A stretch of DNA of 64,000 nucleotides from positions 744,001 to 808,000 of the forward strand of contig WACJ01000106.1 of NCBI GenBank assembly GCA_008973525.1. The letters run 5' to 3'. Positions within the stretch are counted from its first letter, which is position 1; each line of letters begins with the position of its first letter. The position numbers and the translations under genes were made by a program. A model generated the notes under the pieces. It ran no database searches. It was given only the letters and a program-made list of their open reading frames with translations, and had not been told where the DNA came from. This document shows positions 35,060 through 47,444 of the stretch, piece by piece. The stretch comes from Stenopsyche tienmushanensis. Its lineage: Eukaryota > Arthropoda > Insecta > Trichoptera > Stenopsychidae.

Positions 35060-35380
35060 ACAGCGCCATCTCTTGTGGCCCTGCGGAGACTGCATACCGG
35101 CCGATCGCTTCTTGCGCGTTCACTGTTACCGGTTGGGTCACTACCCACTACCCATGATACGCAGGAGGCGGGAATCGGGAAGAGTCGTCGGTTAGCCTTG
35201 GCTGCGGGAGGACGTCCTTCTTACAGCCAGATCTCTCAGACAGGCCTCGCGGCCACTGTGTCCTCTTTTAGGGCTTTTTACAACATTTTCGAGGATAAAT
35301 GTGTACCTGGGGCCTTCTATGATCTGCATGATCCGGGCTTCATTACATTGTCCATTTATGGCGCAAGTTTTCCAGATTAA
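35060..35380 (+). repeat. Family B copy 2 followed by family A debris (copy 8)
   Basis: 35070-35245 is the longest family B copy ('ggttgggtcactacccacta', 'cgggaatcgggaagagtcgt', 'ggctgcgggaggacgtcctt'). From 35250 it runs into reverse family A sequence ('gtcctcttttagggcttttt', 'acaacattttcgaggataaa'). Two families abutting suggests nested insertion or a composite element. Confidence 0.55.
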
Positions 35381-36064
35381 AATTACACAGAAAATGCAAC
35401 AAATTTTTGTGCTCTTCAATATTACAGCATTGCATGAATTTTTGAAGTCAACTTGACACGAAAAACTGAAGATGTGTCCCTCTTGAAGCCGCATCATTCC
35501 CGTTTTTTATACGCTACGTTTTCAGCTCTCAAAAGCGTCTCGTTCGCTCCAATAAAAAATACGACCAGGTCAACTGCGATCCTCCGTTGCCTAAGATTAT
35601 TCATACGAGCGTTTCGAACGACGTCCTCTTGTACGTACGTCGGTCCAAAGATCAGATGTACCGATGCGTGTAACGATTTCAGAAACTTTATGTCGCTATT
35701 TAAATAGGAACAATGTCGGTAATTGCGCATCAGTCTCTCTTTCATTGTCTGAAGTTCGGTTCCGAATCATTACTCCTGAACACGCGATTTTATGGCCGCT
35801 TGCGAATTGGATATGCCATCGGGTTTACTTGTTGCGAAATATAGACAATGTCGTATTTAAATTCCTTCGAATTATAACAAACATGATCGAAATTAGACAA
35901 GCCAGCATTTGACATATAAAAATGTTGCAGGAAAGCAATTACGGTTGCTGAAATTTGATATGTAATCCAATACAATAACAATGCATACGTCAACAATGCG
36001 CCATCTAGATTTGGCATAAAAACTACATCTGAATGATTGAATGATATCCGCAATGCGAATATCC

Positions 36065-36190
36065 CTGAAAATGCTGCAAAAATCCCTAAAAGAGGACGGA
36101 GTGAATCTGTATGTCCATCCGGTCCGCTTTTCGGACCGCTGGCATTACGAATAAGCACCTCGCGGTTGGTCGCCATACCCAAATATGTCT
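36065..36190 (+). repeat. Dispersed repeat family A, copy 9
   Basis: 'aaatccctaaaagaggacgg', then 'tccggtccgcttttcggacc', an intact hairpin with 6-7 bp arms, followed by 'gctggcattacgaataagca'. Confidence 0.7.
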
Positions 36191-36204
36191 ACTGAACGAT
36201 TACG

Positions 36205-36560
36205 AATCTCAGTTTGCAGCAGATGACGGACTACAGGGGCTACCCCTTCCCCATATTACTTGTATTTAGTACCTAGTCACGGAACAGCCTAAAACCGTTC
36301 TCCCCTGTTTGCCTAGGCTGTTGAGGATAGTGGTAAGCTTTTTATACAGTCTCCAACGACTGTAATCGGCTTTTCCACACACCCCTTTATGGGTACGCAG
36401 CACAGGGTGACCTGCGCACCCAATTCATCTTAGCTGGACTGCCACAGCTGCGTTTGATGAACAAACCGACGAGGTTACTTTCGCGCACCTCTATTCTACA
36501 TCATTACCCCCAGGGATTCAAACGTTGTCCACGGGCATAGGGCATAGGGTTGGCTCCCCC
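36205..36560 (-). repeat. Dispersed repeat family C, copy 2
   Basis: Reverse complement of 60280-60600. Shared blocks in order: 'ggactacaggggctacccct', 'tcacggaacagcctaaaacc', 'ttctcccctgtttgcctagg', 'agtctccaacgactgtaatc', 'gtacgcagcacagggtgacc' and 'tgcgtttgatgaacaaaccg'. It directly follows family A copy 9. Confidence 0.75.
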
Positions 36561-37780
36561 TTACGCCGGTGGACATTAAATTAAAATGTATAAAGCTGTA
36601 TTTTTGTCCACAAGTAGTTAATGTTGATTATTTTTAAATAAACGTAGTCTACTTTCGATACAAGGCAGCTAGGGCTTTAGTAAACATGACCATCTTTCTA
36701 TTCTCAAGTTTGACTGTTAATCCGTCGTCATTTTCACATCAAATGTTTCGACGAACTTTAGCATTTAAATATAATGGATTTTCAAATTAAATTGGAAGCT
36801 AAAAAATACAAACAAGTCTGTAGTGCCTTCGGCAATCGATTGTATCAATTACTCTCGTAATTGAAGATGCTCTCTTCGCAGATACCTACTACGAAAAAAA
36901 TGATAGATGACCACGACATTAGCAACATCATCAATCATCGATCTGATATTTGACTGCCAATTACTCTGTAGACGTTCAGAAGCAATAAGAGCGTTTGTTA
37001 TGGACAAAATTAACAGCGTCGTTTTTAAATTGTTCGAAGAATTTCCCGCCATTTTATGCTTTATGATAAATCATCGCTTTCGAAATAATTATTCGGCCAA
37101 CTGCTTCATTCGGGGTTGAAATATACACGAGCCCAAAAATTCAACTTCTGACAAATTACCATACTCAAGAGCTCGTCAGCCAGTTTCCAATACCTCTGGT
37201 ATTCCTATTAATTATCATGATTCTCCCTTTCAAGTACACACGTCGAAAACGTCCGAATCTTTCAGCACATTTCCCATGGATTATTTTGGAAAAAATACTA
37301 TTTTCTATGTTTGAGATTCTAGGATATATGGATCGAGTTTTTTTAAAAAAGCCACATATTAAAAAAACAAATTATTATTACGAAAGAAACACGATCGGTG
37401 TTGTTTACGAAGACCGCAAACCACTTAATTAACACGTATCCAATGATCACATGTTTAGTAATCTGTGCTCACTCGTTCGTAAAAGAAAAGGGAACAACAA
37501 GAGCGATGGCATCTCATCGGAGTTTGGGGGAAGTTCTGGGAGAATCACCACGGAGGGTGCAATCAGCCCCACCAATTAACTTCGCATCCTGTTTCCTTGC
37601 CGAAAATACATTTAAGGGAACCAAATACGATGCACTTTAATGAAAAAAGATCGTTCGCTCTGTATATAAGCATCGATGTCTGTCCATTATCCGTGGGAAT
37701 TATATAAGATCTTCAATTTTGTATAATACAGTTCGATAGTAAATGCATAGAATGAAGCGCTCGTGACAAGTATCTATCTT
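36561..37780. other. Stretch with no recognised gene
   Basis: Short frames of 67-80 codons on both strands have no known domain. The segment 36585-36670 ('ttaatgttgattatttttaa', 'aggcagctagggc') resembles 46070-46150 and is probably an unnamed repeat. Confidence 0.35.
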
Positions 37781-37784
37781 GCGA

Positions 37785-37930
37785 TCATAGAAAATACCGC
37801 AAAAAGCCCTTAAATAGAACGTAGTGGATACTAAGTCTGTGTGTCAAATCGGTCCGAAAATCGGACCACTGATATGACGAATGAGCGCCTCGCGATCCGC
37901 GATCACATACCTGAACAAGTCTACAGAACG
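37785..37930 (+). repeat. Dispersed repeat family A, copy 10
   Basis: 'gatcatagaaaataccgcaa', 'gtctgtgtgtcaaatcggtc', 'cgaaaatcggaccactgata' and 'gaatgagcgcctcgcgatc'. The hairpin loop differs (aaaat) while the stem is kept. Confidence 0.65.
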
Positions 37931-38420
37931 ATTATAATAATCTTCATTAACTTCAATAGTCTTTTTTCAATGATAATCTTAATTATTTATTCAGTTTTGT
38001 ATCACTGTAAAACAATAAAAATAACATCAATGACTCCGTATTTAAATATTATTGAAGACTTCAGTGTCATTGTCAAGTTCAAAAAATCGAACTTGTAAAA
38101 TATTACACAAAACCTTTATCAATTCCGACTTTTCATGTGATATTGCCTAATATTTTTAAATGGATAATGACAGATAGACACAGATATTCAGCTTTGATCT
38201 TAAGCCAATATTATCTATTATGATTATCAATCACTTCCAATCACTTTGAAATAATGACATTAATGTCCTTAAATTTAATTTATTTCACATTTATTTTCTT
38301 ACAAAAAATGTTATTTATTACAGTATTTTTACGACAGGTTAAATCTTTTTCATTTCAAGTTAAACTGTCAGGTGTCAGATGAAAAGTTTTATGCTCCAAA
38401 TTAAACGGTGTATATTTTAA

Positions 38421-38640
38421 CCTTTCCCCACCGGTGATGTATTTACTACACCTTGACTCTAATAATGGGAATATCGATATTAAATATAATAGATACGGGC
38501 TTCAAAATTTTTATATTCCTCCGTAATATCTATACGAATCACATCAAAGTATTATAGTATATAAGTATTCATCTGCAGCGACGGAAATAAATAATTTGTT
38601 GGTAAATCGGGAATTTTGCGAGTTTTAGTGCGAGTGAAGT
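38421..38640 (+). repeat. Family D/hAT-related segment, long copy
   Basis: About 220 bp, nearly identical to 4551-4770. It starts after TTAA with CCTTTCCCCACCGGTGATG, passes 'atagatacgggcttcaaaat' and ends in the 'aagtattcatctgcagcgac' block. Similarity stops where the 4.7 kb copy enters the hATC motif. Confidence 0.65.
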
Positions 38641-39614
38641 CAGTTAATTTGAAGTCTGCACACTTATGGATGCGGTTTTATATGCAACTTAGTCTGCAAA
38701 ATAATGAAGAAATTTAAAGCTGTGGCCGTGATGCAACGAACTACATTATTCAACATGCCCTGAAGCCCAGGAAAAACTGAGGACAACCAGACGCAGGATG
38801 AGTCATCGGCAGCCAAAAGTGCATGCACATATAAAGCTGAAGAGCTGGACAGAAGGTCTCAGCATTAGTAAATAGGTAGGAAATGTCGGCCAGTCAACCC
38901 ATTACCATAAAAGACAGACTTACAACCATGGTCGGCTCGCCATATTATATCATCGCGTGCCACATTGGTTTTAATTAAAAAATGCCTACATTATAACCGA
39001 AAAATAACCACTTCAACGTAAAAGCTGTTGACTTTCACCTAACTTTCGCCTTATCTTAATTGACATTTAATCCAAGCGCTGGGCCTCAACTCTTCTACTG
39101 CTTTTTAATCTAATTTCGAGTCTTTCTAAATGTCATCGCTGAAAGCTTGTCAGCGTAAAAAATGAAAAATAAGTTCACTTCAAATTTTTCGGACCCATCC
39201 GAAATTATTTTTACATAGCTTTGAACTGAACCGCATTTCAAATAGATTGAACTCTGCTTTGAGTCATATGAGCATCCCTTTGATATACACACCACCAAAG
39301 CTTAAAAAAAATCTTATCCATAAAAAATATTTCATTGCCACTGCATTGTGTTTAAATAAGCATTAAAATAATGGAAGAATTCGTTGCATTTCCCAGTGGA
39401 AGTGTCCATGTCTTGCTTTTATGGAGATTGATCTATGCACACAAGGGGTATACGAACGGGAGTTTAATGAACCTGCAAATGACCCACCCTGAAAATTACA
39501 TACGAAGGATAAAAACATGAAGAACTATGTGGCGATTATTTTACATTTATAAAACGAGATTATCAAAAAATGATATATTTCATGAATTTAAATGCATGAA
39601 CAATTTATTAATTG

Positions 39615-39878
39615 CTAGCGAATACCCGGCATGCGTTGCAATGCCATGTTATTCCCGCAAGTGTTAACAGTAAGTTGACAAAGTTTTATCGCAATCGGAT
39701 GAACGGTATGGAAGCGCATTAAATACGGACAAACAAACATTGATTTTTATAAATTAAACTATGCCTATGTTACTCGCGCAGTCTTCAGCAATAAGTGAAC
39801 GAAGTTTTATCGCAATCTGATGAACGATATAGTAGCGTATTACATACGATCAAAAAATATTTATTTTTATATATTAGA
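39615..39878 (-). mobile_element. Helitron-like family E dimer, copy with both ends
   Basis: On the - strand it starts TCTAATATATAAAAATAAAT and contains unit 1 then unit 2. It ends in 'gcatgccgggtattcgCTAG', giving 264 bp. TC...CTAG ends with a GC-rich palindrome near the 3' end fit non-autonomous Helitrons (established signature). The A/T insertion context is not clean, so the call is likely but not proved. Confidence 0.6.
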
Positions 39879-39999
39879 AGATAATTTGAAATATGTCATT
39901 CAAGTATAAATTGCCTTAAATCTTACCATATTTAAGATTGAATGTATATCTGTCTGTTTTTTATGCGGTCATATCAGTATCATCCTTTTTTTTCTACTT

Positions 40000-40600
40000 T
40001 TGTAAATATTCAGGGTGTCCCAAAATTCTTGATATTTTTTTTCCATACTCCTACTGGTTGCATCAGTTGATTTAGATGGGGAAGAAGAAGAAGGATGACC
40101 AAGGGTATGGTCTACAAAGAGAGCCACCTTAAGTCCCGACCTACATGACAAGTTCCCATAGAGGCGTTCGAGAGGATAGAGAGGATTCGATTAATAAATC
40201 CTTTAATAAATATATTTCATGACTTTTGGGATACATCTTGTATATAGGTCGATTATCAATCAGAAACGATAAATCAGAAGACTCCAGATATCCTGGATTA
40301 CAACAGGCGCTGATGTTCAATTTAACAGCATTTAATTTTTTTGGAAATGCGACCAAAAAAAAAGGAGACTGGTGTTGATAAAAAGATTTTTTAGCTGGTC
40401 TTGGTCATGTTTGAAGAAGATGAAATCTGTTTCTTGCAGATTTTGTCTTGGTATGACTTGTGACATCTTTTCCCCGTACGATAAACGATAAGAAGACGCA
40501 GGTTATTACAATAAGAGTCCAACAAGTCCTTCATCCTTAGGGGCCCACATAACTTGTCTTTTAATTCAGACAAAACGACCGGTGCACACGAGCGTGGTTA
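40000..40600. other. Probable DNA-transposon debris, unassigned
   Basis: 'cagggtgtcccaaaattctt' at 40011 looks like the end of an insect DNA transposon. 40205-40245 ('catgacttttgggatacatc') is inverted at 8850-8880. Three - strand frames of 60-71 codons show no domain I can name. Confidence 0.3.
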
Positions 40601-42160
40601 TTGTGCATGGTTTACTAGCTCACGGTTACTCCCAAGATATTTTTTAAGCGCTAAATAATTTCTTTGTTGCAAATGGATTTTAATACAATGCATGAAGACA
40701 AGAACGGAAAATCAAAGAATAAGACGAACAAAATAGATAAATAGCATTGTTAAAGTGACATGACGCATTTAAAAGTACAAAAGAAGCCACAAACGAGGCA
40801 AAATAGTTCGGCATATCTGAATGGATTGTTAATATTATGATTGGTATGCCATATTGTAGTATAGTATAGGCAAATTCATGCCTTGTTTATCTTAATCAAT
40901 CAATAATGATATGCTATGCAACAGATATATAGAATGTATATAATTGCTAATGCAGATACAGAATCGTTAGTCGTGGAAGTTAGCAGTTCTGAATTTTAGA
41001 AATGTTTCTATTTTATGAACTTAATGAGGTTAAAATCGTTCTTTTCCCGACGAAAAAAAAACGACATCTCTTTCCGGCGCTCCCATTTATACCCTAGCTC
41101 AGGACCAACGACCGCGCAAACCAAACACACCTATTAACAGCGTGTTTTATTTCGAATCTTTTATCTCGGCCGCTGGTTAAAAACTTGACAAATGACTATC
41201 ATGCGGCCATAAGATACGCAGTTTAGCTTCCATCGGTATTTTGAGCCGGTCGCTGCATATTAGTAATCGTTTCGACTAATTAACCCACCAATAAGGCAAC
41301 GCATTGCCCAAGGGCCGGTCCACGAGTTTCTTCACCTTCATATTCCATAAGGTTCGATCGTTCTTTTTTCGTCATCGCCTACAAAAACAGTCTGATTGAC
41401 GCAATCATCCAATCATCTGGTCGGAGTTAGAATCCTGTCGCATCTGATGAGCTTCGCCCGGTGATTATGATTGATGATAATAATAGTAAGTCGTCATTGG
41501 CACTGCTCCCGGTGCATTGATAACGACTATTTTTCAAATTGGATGTGAAAATAGCATCGGAAAGGGCGGCGTGTGTATTTTTATTGCATAAATCCCAATA
41601 TAAATCCGTGCAGTGCCAATTTAGCAGCCCGATGCGATCGAACTTAATTCGAACCAGAGTTATGGGTTAATAAACTTTGCTATGTGCGAACGATTTAAAT
41701 AGGCCCGATAAATGTCAAATGGTTAATTTCCCGATGTAGATTTGCGTTAAAAACGCTAAATTTCATTGCATTTAATTCGATTTGTAATTGTCGCTCTAAA
41801 ATGCAAGCGCGCGAAATAAGCTAATAGTGTAATATCGCCTCATTGCATGCACAATACGAATAACATTGCAGATGCGTAAATATTGCGTCACATAATTAAC
41901 AAGTGCAAATAAATGTATTATATAATCAATATCAGTTTTATTTTTAAAAAATAACACTCGGCTCTTCTATAAAATGAATGATGAATTTTAATACATACGA
42001 AAGGTTTAGAATAAAAATATTACAAGAGCGATTCAAATATAACCAGGAATTTTGCTGTATATATTTAATAGTGATATATAAAAATACAAATACAAAGTAT
42101 CTTATTTTTCTACATAGTTATCTTCTTTAGGAATACATTTATTCTTCTTGCTTCTTGATC
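40601..42160. other. Stretch with no recognised gene or repeat
   Basis: No frame of note and no shared repeat. It may be unique intergenic DNA. Confidence 0.4.
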
Positions 42161-42169
42161 CCTTCAGTG

Positions 42170-43065
42170 AAGAAAAAAGTACATAGCATGTTTAACAAAT
42201 TCAAGACAGATCCATCTCTAAGTAAGACCCAGATGTTTGATTGAGTTCAAAAATTTCATGAAGGTCTGAAAGCGAGAAACAGTCTGCTGAACAAGTGATG
42301 GCTATGGTATTTTTGGACTCGAAAGGTATTTTATTAATTTATTTTCTACATGACAGACAGACAGTAAATGCGGCCTACTACCGCTAGCTGCTAGATAACG
42401 CTAAGGTTGCTTATCGTAACAAAATACGAAGAAAGCCGATTCTAGCTGTCCTTTTTTCTATAAACCGATACGAGTACCATGGGGATAGGGTAACCCCTGC
42501 AGTCCATCATCTGCTGCAGCCCCCTTCAAACTAAGGTTGAACTCGAGATGGCAGTGAAGCGGTAGTATTCCTTTGAATTTAGCTTTAACCTTTGTCCTTC
42601 CTCCTCCGCCTCCTACTCTGGAGGACGCGGAGCAAAAGAGGTAGGAGCCTGGACACTCTGCGCGTAGCGTTTCTCGTAGGACCAAAAGGTCAGTGGAAGA
42701 TACTTTTATGTGTGAATAGTCCGAGGTACCCCGGAAAAAATGGGATCGAATATTAGTGATCTCCCAATCCAGTTAGTCGGTGTCTGTTATCTGTCATCTA
42801 TCCTTTTGCATGACAACGCGCGATCGCACACAGTAGCCATAACTCGTAATAAACTCACCCAATTATATTAGAAACATCACCTTACAGTCCAGACTTGGTC
42901 CTATGTAATTACCATACGTTTATAGAGGTATTAGGAGAGCAACGATTTCAGGACAACGCTGCGATCGAACAATACGCGTGCAACTAGTTTTCGGAGCACC
43001 CCATTTTTTTCAGTGATGAGATTATGTAGAAAAATAAGATAATCCATTTGTATATACAGAACCAT
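42170..43065 (+). mobile_element. Mariner transposon relic, interrupted by another repeat
   Basis: N-terminal part: SLSKTQMFD.VQKFHEGLKA at about 42210-42280 (HTH region). After a frame change come VMAMVFLDSKGILLIYFL and VNAAYYR (first catalytic segment, family 'WDxxGxxLxEFL ... NAxYY'). The coding sequence breaks at about 42455 and resumes at about 42800 with LLHDNARSHTVAITRNKL, SPYSPDLVLCNYHTF and GEQRFQDNAAIEQYA in changing frames. The missing block between is exactly filled by family C. The first catalytic Asp segment and the HDNAR motif are both recognisable, but stops and frameshifts make it inactive. Confidence 0.8.
42456..42799 (+). repeat. Family C copy inserted in the mariner relic
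   Basis: It matches 60510-60880: 'gatacgagtaccatgggg', 'gtaacccctgcagtcc', 'gcagcccccttcaaact', 'cgtagcgtttctcgt' and 'agtggaagatact'. TCCTTTT occurs on both sides (about 42449 and 42799), a candidate target-site duplication. It interrupts the transposase between the 'KPILAVLF' and 'LLHDNAR' positions, so it moved after the mariner arrived. Confidence 0.75.
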
Positions 43066-43074
43066 GACAACGGA

Positions 43075-43123
43075 CATCGTTAACATATTGTAATGCTTGT
43101 AGCATTACAATATGTTAACGATG
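43075..43123. repeat. Perfect 22-bp hairpin
   Basis: Arms 43075-43096 and 43102-43123 are perfect reverse complements with a 5-base loop (ttgta). It lies 10-60 bp beyond the end of the mariner relic's coding remains. Function unknown. Confidence 0.95.
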
Positions 43124-44430
43124 TAACTAAGCGTCAAAAGTATTAAATGATCACGCTTTGCAGATGATCATAATCTCCATCGAAGTGAATTTTCGTCTTG
43201 GTGCATAATTTTCGAAATCAGGAAACCATGCTAAATCTGGATCTAGGCGATCAATAGGACAGTCTCCCGATCTCTCAAATTTATCGATGTGGTATATTTT
43301 TAAGCGTCTTGGATTTGAGCCCGCGTCTTTATAATAACAGTTCAATAAATAAGCCACTATGCCAACATTTAGCTCAAAATTAATATATAAAAAGCGATGG
43401 ACCGTTATAGCATGTCATTGATGCAAATTTTATGATCGTGGTCGTGACAAATCTTGAATACTAACGCCATTATCGGACGTATACAGGTAGTAACTTCCGT
43501 ACGACACTGACAAATATGATGCATGGAAAAATATATTGGCTACTAAATATGCTCATTTTCAGAGCTTCAGCAGTATAATTTCAATCGTTTTTGATAAATA
43601 TATATAATTGTATTATAATAATGTATTGATGTAAAATTATAGAAAATGCAAAAATAAAACCGGGCTTTCGACGACAGTTCAATATTGCAATGTATATTTT
43701 TTAATATTGAGAACTTACAACGTGAGATAAATTAAGCGATTTCAAACTATTATAAATATAACTCTATTTTGAGAGCTCATAAATTTTAGATATATATTTT
43801 AATTAACGACTTTTACAAACTTGGTGATTTTTGACGACTTTGAGAAGCTCAAATTTTATGGCATTAAATTTTAATGACCCAATTTAGTTATGAAAGTTTT
43901 CCACGAGCATTCGTTACGTGGTTTATAATGGACCCAAACCATGTAATTTTTCCAGGTGAAATGGCAAAATGGGACGTTCATCAAAATTTTTCAATAATCC
44001 GCATCGAAATTAACTATTTTTTGCATGACTTTCGCGAGGCACGTCCTTTGTCGACCTTTGTGTAAAAATAGCTTATATTACGTTCTCTTAATTTATAAAG
44101 TTTTTGAAGAGCTCAAAATTCGTTTCGAGTCCCGTGATGCCTTTCAAAAGCTTTGCGTTTTTATTCGCAGAAAAAGTTTTCTTTTTGTGAGAATTTGTTA
44201 TTAAAAAAAATAACATTTTGTGAGCTAAATAAGCGCAAGAAAAAGCTTAGACTTCATAAATGAACAACAAAAGTAGCTGACGAACTATCTAGCATAAATT
44301 TTGGACGTTTTTTCAAATTCGATAAAAAAATAACCAAAAAACATTTTCACCATTCATTTTTTACAAGGTGTTTTTTGATATTTTTAGAACAAAAAAATAA
44401 ATTTAAATTTAAAAAGTTAAAAGCTGGTAA
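43124..44430. other. Stretch with no recognised gene
   Basis: A 68-codon - strand frame at 43151-43357 has ordinary composition but no known domain. 43840-44420 is AT-rich with words like 'gaagagctcaaaattcgttt' and may belong to the element noted at 44440. Confidence 0.35.
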
Positions 44431-44439
44431 AGGACAAGG

Positions 44440-44565
44440 TGTAAAAAAAAGCATGTTGTGAGAGAAAAACGCGTTTAAATTTTTTTCTGGTAGGACCGGC
44501 TTAGTTGCTGAGTTACTAAAATAGCTATAACTCCGTAAATAATTAGAATTTCGGAAATTCCTTTT
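44440..44565 (-). repeat. Segment shared, inverted, with the 63.4 kb MITE
   Basis: 'gagaaaaacgcgtttaaatt', 'ggtaggaccggcttagttgc' and 'ataactccgtaaataattag' are the reverse complement of the interior of 63416-63800. No MITE ends are visible here, so this is a fragment or a larger relative of that element. Confidence 0.55.
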
Positions 44566-44689
44566 GGAGTATATGTTCTTAAAAGACTCGAAGAACAAAA
44601 TCAATTGTTTAAAAATTCCAAACTAGAATAGGCCCTTAATAAATAGTATTTCTTTAAATTGTTTTTCGTTATGTAGGACATTGCACCTG

Positions 44690-44825
44690 CAATTACCGAC
44701 TGATTGCTTATTGCGCGTGCACCGTTGCTGGTTGGGTGGTAATGCGTAGGAACCGGGAGTCGAGAGGAATCGGCGGTTGGCCTTGGGTGCGGGAGGACGT
44801 CCTTTCCGCAGCCAAATCCCAATCA
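44690..44825 (+). repeat. Dispersed repeat family B, copy 3
   Basis: 'gcgcgtgcaccgttgctggt', 'cgggagtcgagaggaatcgg', 'gggaggacgtcctttccgca' and 'gccaaatc', collinear with 35070-35245. Confidence 0.65.
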
Positions 44826-44829
44826 AAAA

Positions 44830-46500
44830 AAGGTAAAAAATAATGGTTATTTAAACTGTTATAAAAAAGATATAAACAATATATCTCGTAGGCGTTTTTT
44901 TAAGTTAAAAAAAGCCAACAGTTGAAGTTCGTTTTTGGTAAGCCTCTACCTTGGCAATTTGCATTTTTTTAAATTTATTTTAGTGATTTCTGCAAAACTA
45001 CTGAGGCATAATAAGATGATTAAAGTAAAGTACGGATGCATCAGAAGAAACATCCTTATTTGAAAGTTGCGCCCTGAAGTGACAGTTCTTTCGAGAAGGA
45101 TGTAGTGGCGCTCTTTCGAAAGAGTTGGACCTAACATAGGCCTAGTAACGATCATGCAGTGAACGAGTTCGCCTTAGAGGCGTCATCCTATCCTTCTTGG
45201 AATAAATGTCGTTTCAGGGCGCGCGTTTAAAATAAGGTAGTTTCCCTGCCGCACCTGTATTTAATTAAATACAGATTAAAAAATCACCAGAATATATAAA
45301 CAGAAAAATAGGCTTCCCGTTTAAAGCGTGTTAAAAGCGTTGAAGAGTATTTCTGAAGCGATAATTAAGGAACAAGCAGTGTGAGCACGCGCTGAAGTTT
45401 ATTTTCAAGAAAAGATGGCATCAATCATTAACGACATCCGTGAGCAACTAATTAAGATATGAAGAAACAACTAGTGTGTGCATCTCAAGAATAGAACCCA
45501 AAAAAAAGGGAAGAAACTAGAATGGACAGAAGTGTAGGCGTAGACTAAATCAAAATTTAATCACGGAACTGCGACCATCAATCAAGTTCACTGCAGCGAA
45601 ATTAGCATAAATCGAAGAGCAAATCGTTCTTCTCCTAATTGAAGAGCTTAAATGGACTTATTTATGCCCGGTTGGGATATCAAAAGATCCAGTCGCAGGC
45701 CAAAGTTCAAACACAATGGCACTCATTGAATCGAATGCAGACCCAATGAAAGGCTAATTCAATCATGCACATTTCTCTTGCAGAGTCAGAACTGAGGTCA
45801 ACGACTAGAATGCGACCCTGACTCTGAACCATGGCATGGCAGAGCTTCCTGCGCTGACGATCCCAAAAGTCTTTGAAGACACTTTTGAAATGTGGGGACA
45901 ATGGCCATCCTCGACAATACAATTTACTTCAACGCCCTTAAATTCCGATCGTCGTAGATGATAGCACTGCAAGGCATCCAATAAATTGTCAGATAAATGG
46001 CTTTGAAATCAGTCTGGACACGATGGTTACGGCATTAAATTCAAATCTATAAATCTGCTTTTTTATCTATAAGTAGTTTATGTCAATTATTGTTAAATGA
46101 ACTTCATCTACTTTCGAAACAAAGTGGCTAAGGCTACGATAAACGTGGCTAAAGTTTTTGATCTTGCAGGTATAAGACATTCATATAATAATTATTTATA
46201 GATCTCAAACATTGTTTATAGAAATAATTACACAAATCATGCAGATGTCTTCATTAGTATGGTTGCATTATGTAATCCAATTGTGAGCCATAAATACATC
46301 AAACGATGCATATTGCTCACATGGTACAGATTGATTATCACATGGCTGAAAATAGCGAAACAATGGACCATTTCGACCCTTCGAATCGATGATTGACCGC
46401 ATCTGAACAAAGGACCCGAAAAATCCAGCCCCGAAGTCCGACTTATAAACAACCAGTTAATTGCGTTTCTTTGGTACGGCGCGGCTCCGATAAAAAGGAT
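44830..46500. other. Stretch with no recognised gene
   Basis: Short frames only. 46070-46150 resembles 36585-36670. 45300-45700 has many small purine-rich frames without a domain. Confidence 0.35.
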
Positions 46501-46523
46501 TTTACTGTTTTCAATTAGTTTAA

Positions 46524-47444
46524 GTGTGGCATCCGGGATTGCTATATAAAATCGGAAAACAACTGCCCACAAACTACTTTTCCATATTCAAATCATACCT
46601 GACCAGCAGAACATTCTACGTCAAATACGAAGATGAAGCCACCACGCTCCACGACATAAAATCCGGCGTCCCACAAGGCAGCGTACTTGGCCCAGTTTTA
46701 TATCTTATATACACAGCCGACATTCCGACAACGGACACCACGACAACGGCCACCTTCGCGGACGACACAGCTCTTCTAACCTCGCACAACGACCCGGCAA
46801 TAGCGTCTCAACTGCTCCAACATGACCTCAACAATATACAGAAATGGCTCAAGAAATGGCGTATAAAGGCCAATGAAAGTAAATCTACGCATGTCACTTT
46901 CACTAATAGACGAGAAACGTGTCCACCTGTCTCACTGAATGATTGCGCACTGCCACAGGCAGATGCAGTTAAATATCTCGGTATGCACCTAGACAGACGT
47001 CTAACATGGAAGACGCACATAAAAAATAAGAAAAAGCAACTGGAAATCAAAATGAGAATGCTGTATTGGCTAATGGGCCGAAAATCGGAACTGTCCCTAA
47101 TAAATAAAACACTAATATACAAAAGTATACTAAAACCAATCTGGACATATGGGATACAGCTCTGGGGAACCGCATCGAACTCCAATATAGAAATTCTCCA
47201 ACGCTTTCAATCTAAAGTGCTACGTACCATAGGCAACATTCCATGGTACGTTACAAACGAAACAATACACAGCATATTGAGCATACCAACAGTGAGGCAG
47301 GAGATCGAAAGCCATAGCCAGAAGTACAAAAGAAGGTTAAACACACACCCCAACCGCCTTGTTGAAGAGCTGATTAGCCAAAACTCCGGAACGCGCAGGC
47401 TGAAAAGATATTTGGTTCATGACCTGGACAAAAGATTCAAATGA
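46524..47444 (+). mobile_element. 5'-truncated Jockey-clade LINE, 306-codon open RT segment
   Basis: A continuous frame of 306 codons covers the palm-to-C-terminus of a Jockey ORF2 reverse transcriptase. Domains in order: WHPGLLYKI.KQLP (RT motif 3 region, residues 2-15); SGVPQGSVLGPVLY (about 47-60); FADDTALL, the catalytic Asp pair (about 78-85); KWRIKANESKSTHVTF; VKYLGMHLDRRLTW; YGIQLWGTASNSNIEILQRF; VLRTIGNIPWYVTNETI; QEIESHSQKYKRRLNTHPN. The usual ORF2 is 900 residues or more, so endonuclease and early RT motifs are lost by 5' truncation. There is no stop in 921 bp, which suggests a relatively young insertion. I see no clear poly(A) tail; sequence to about 47520 is probably 3' UTR. Confidence 0.9.
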
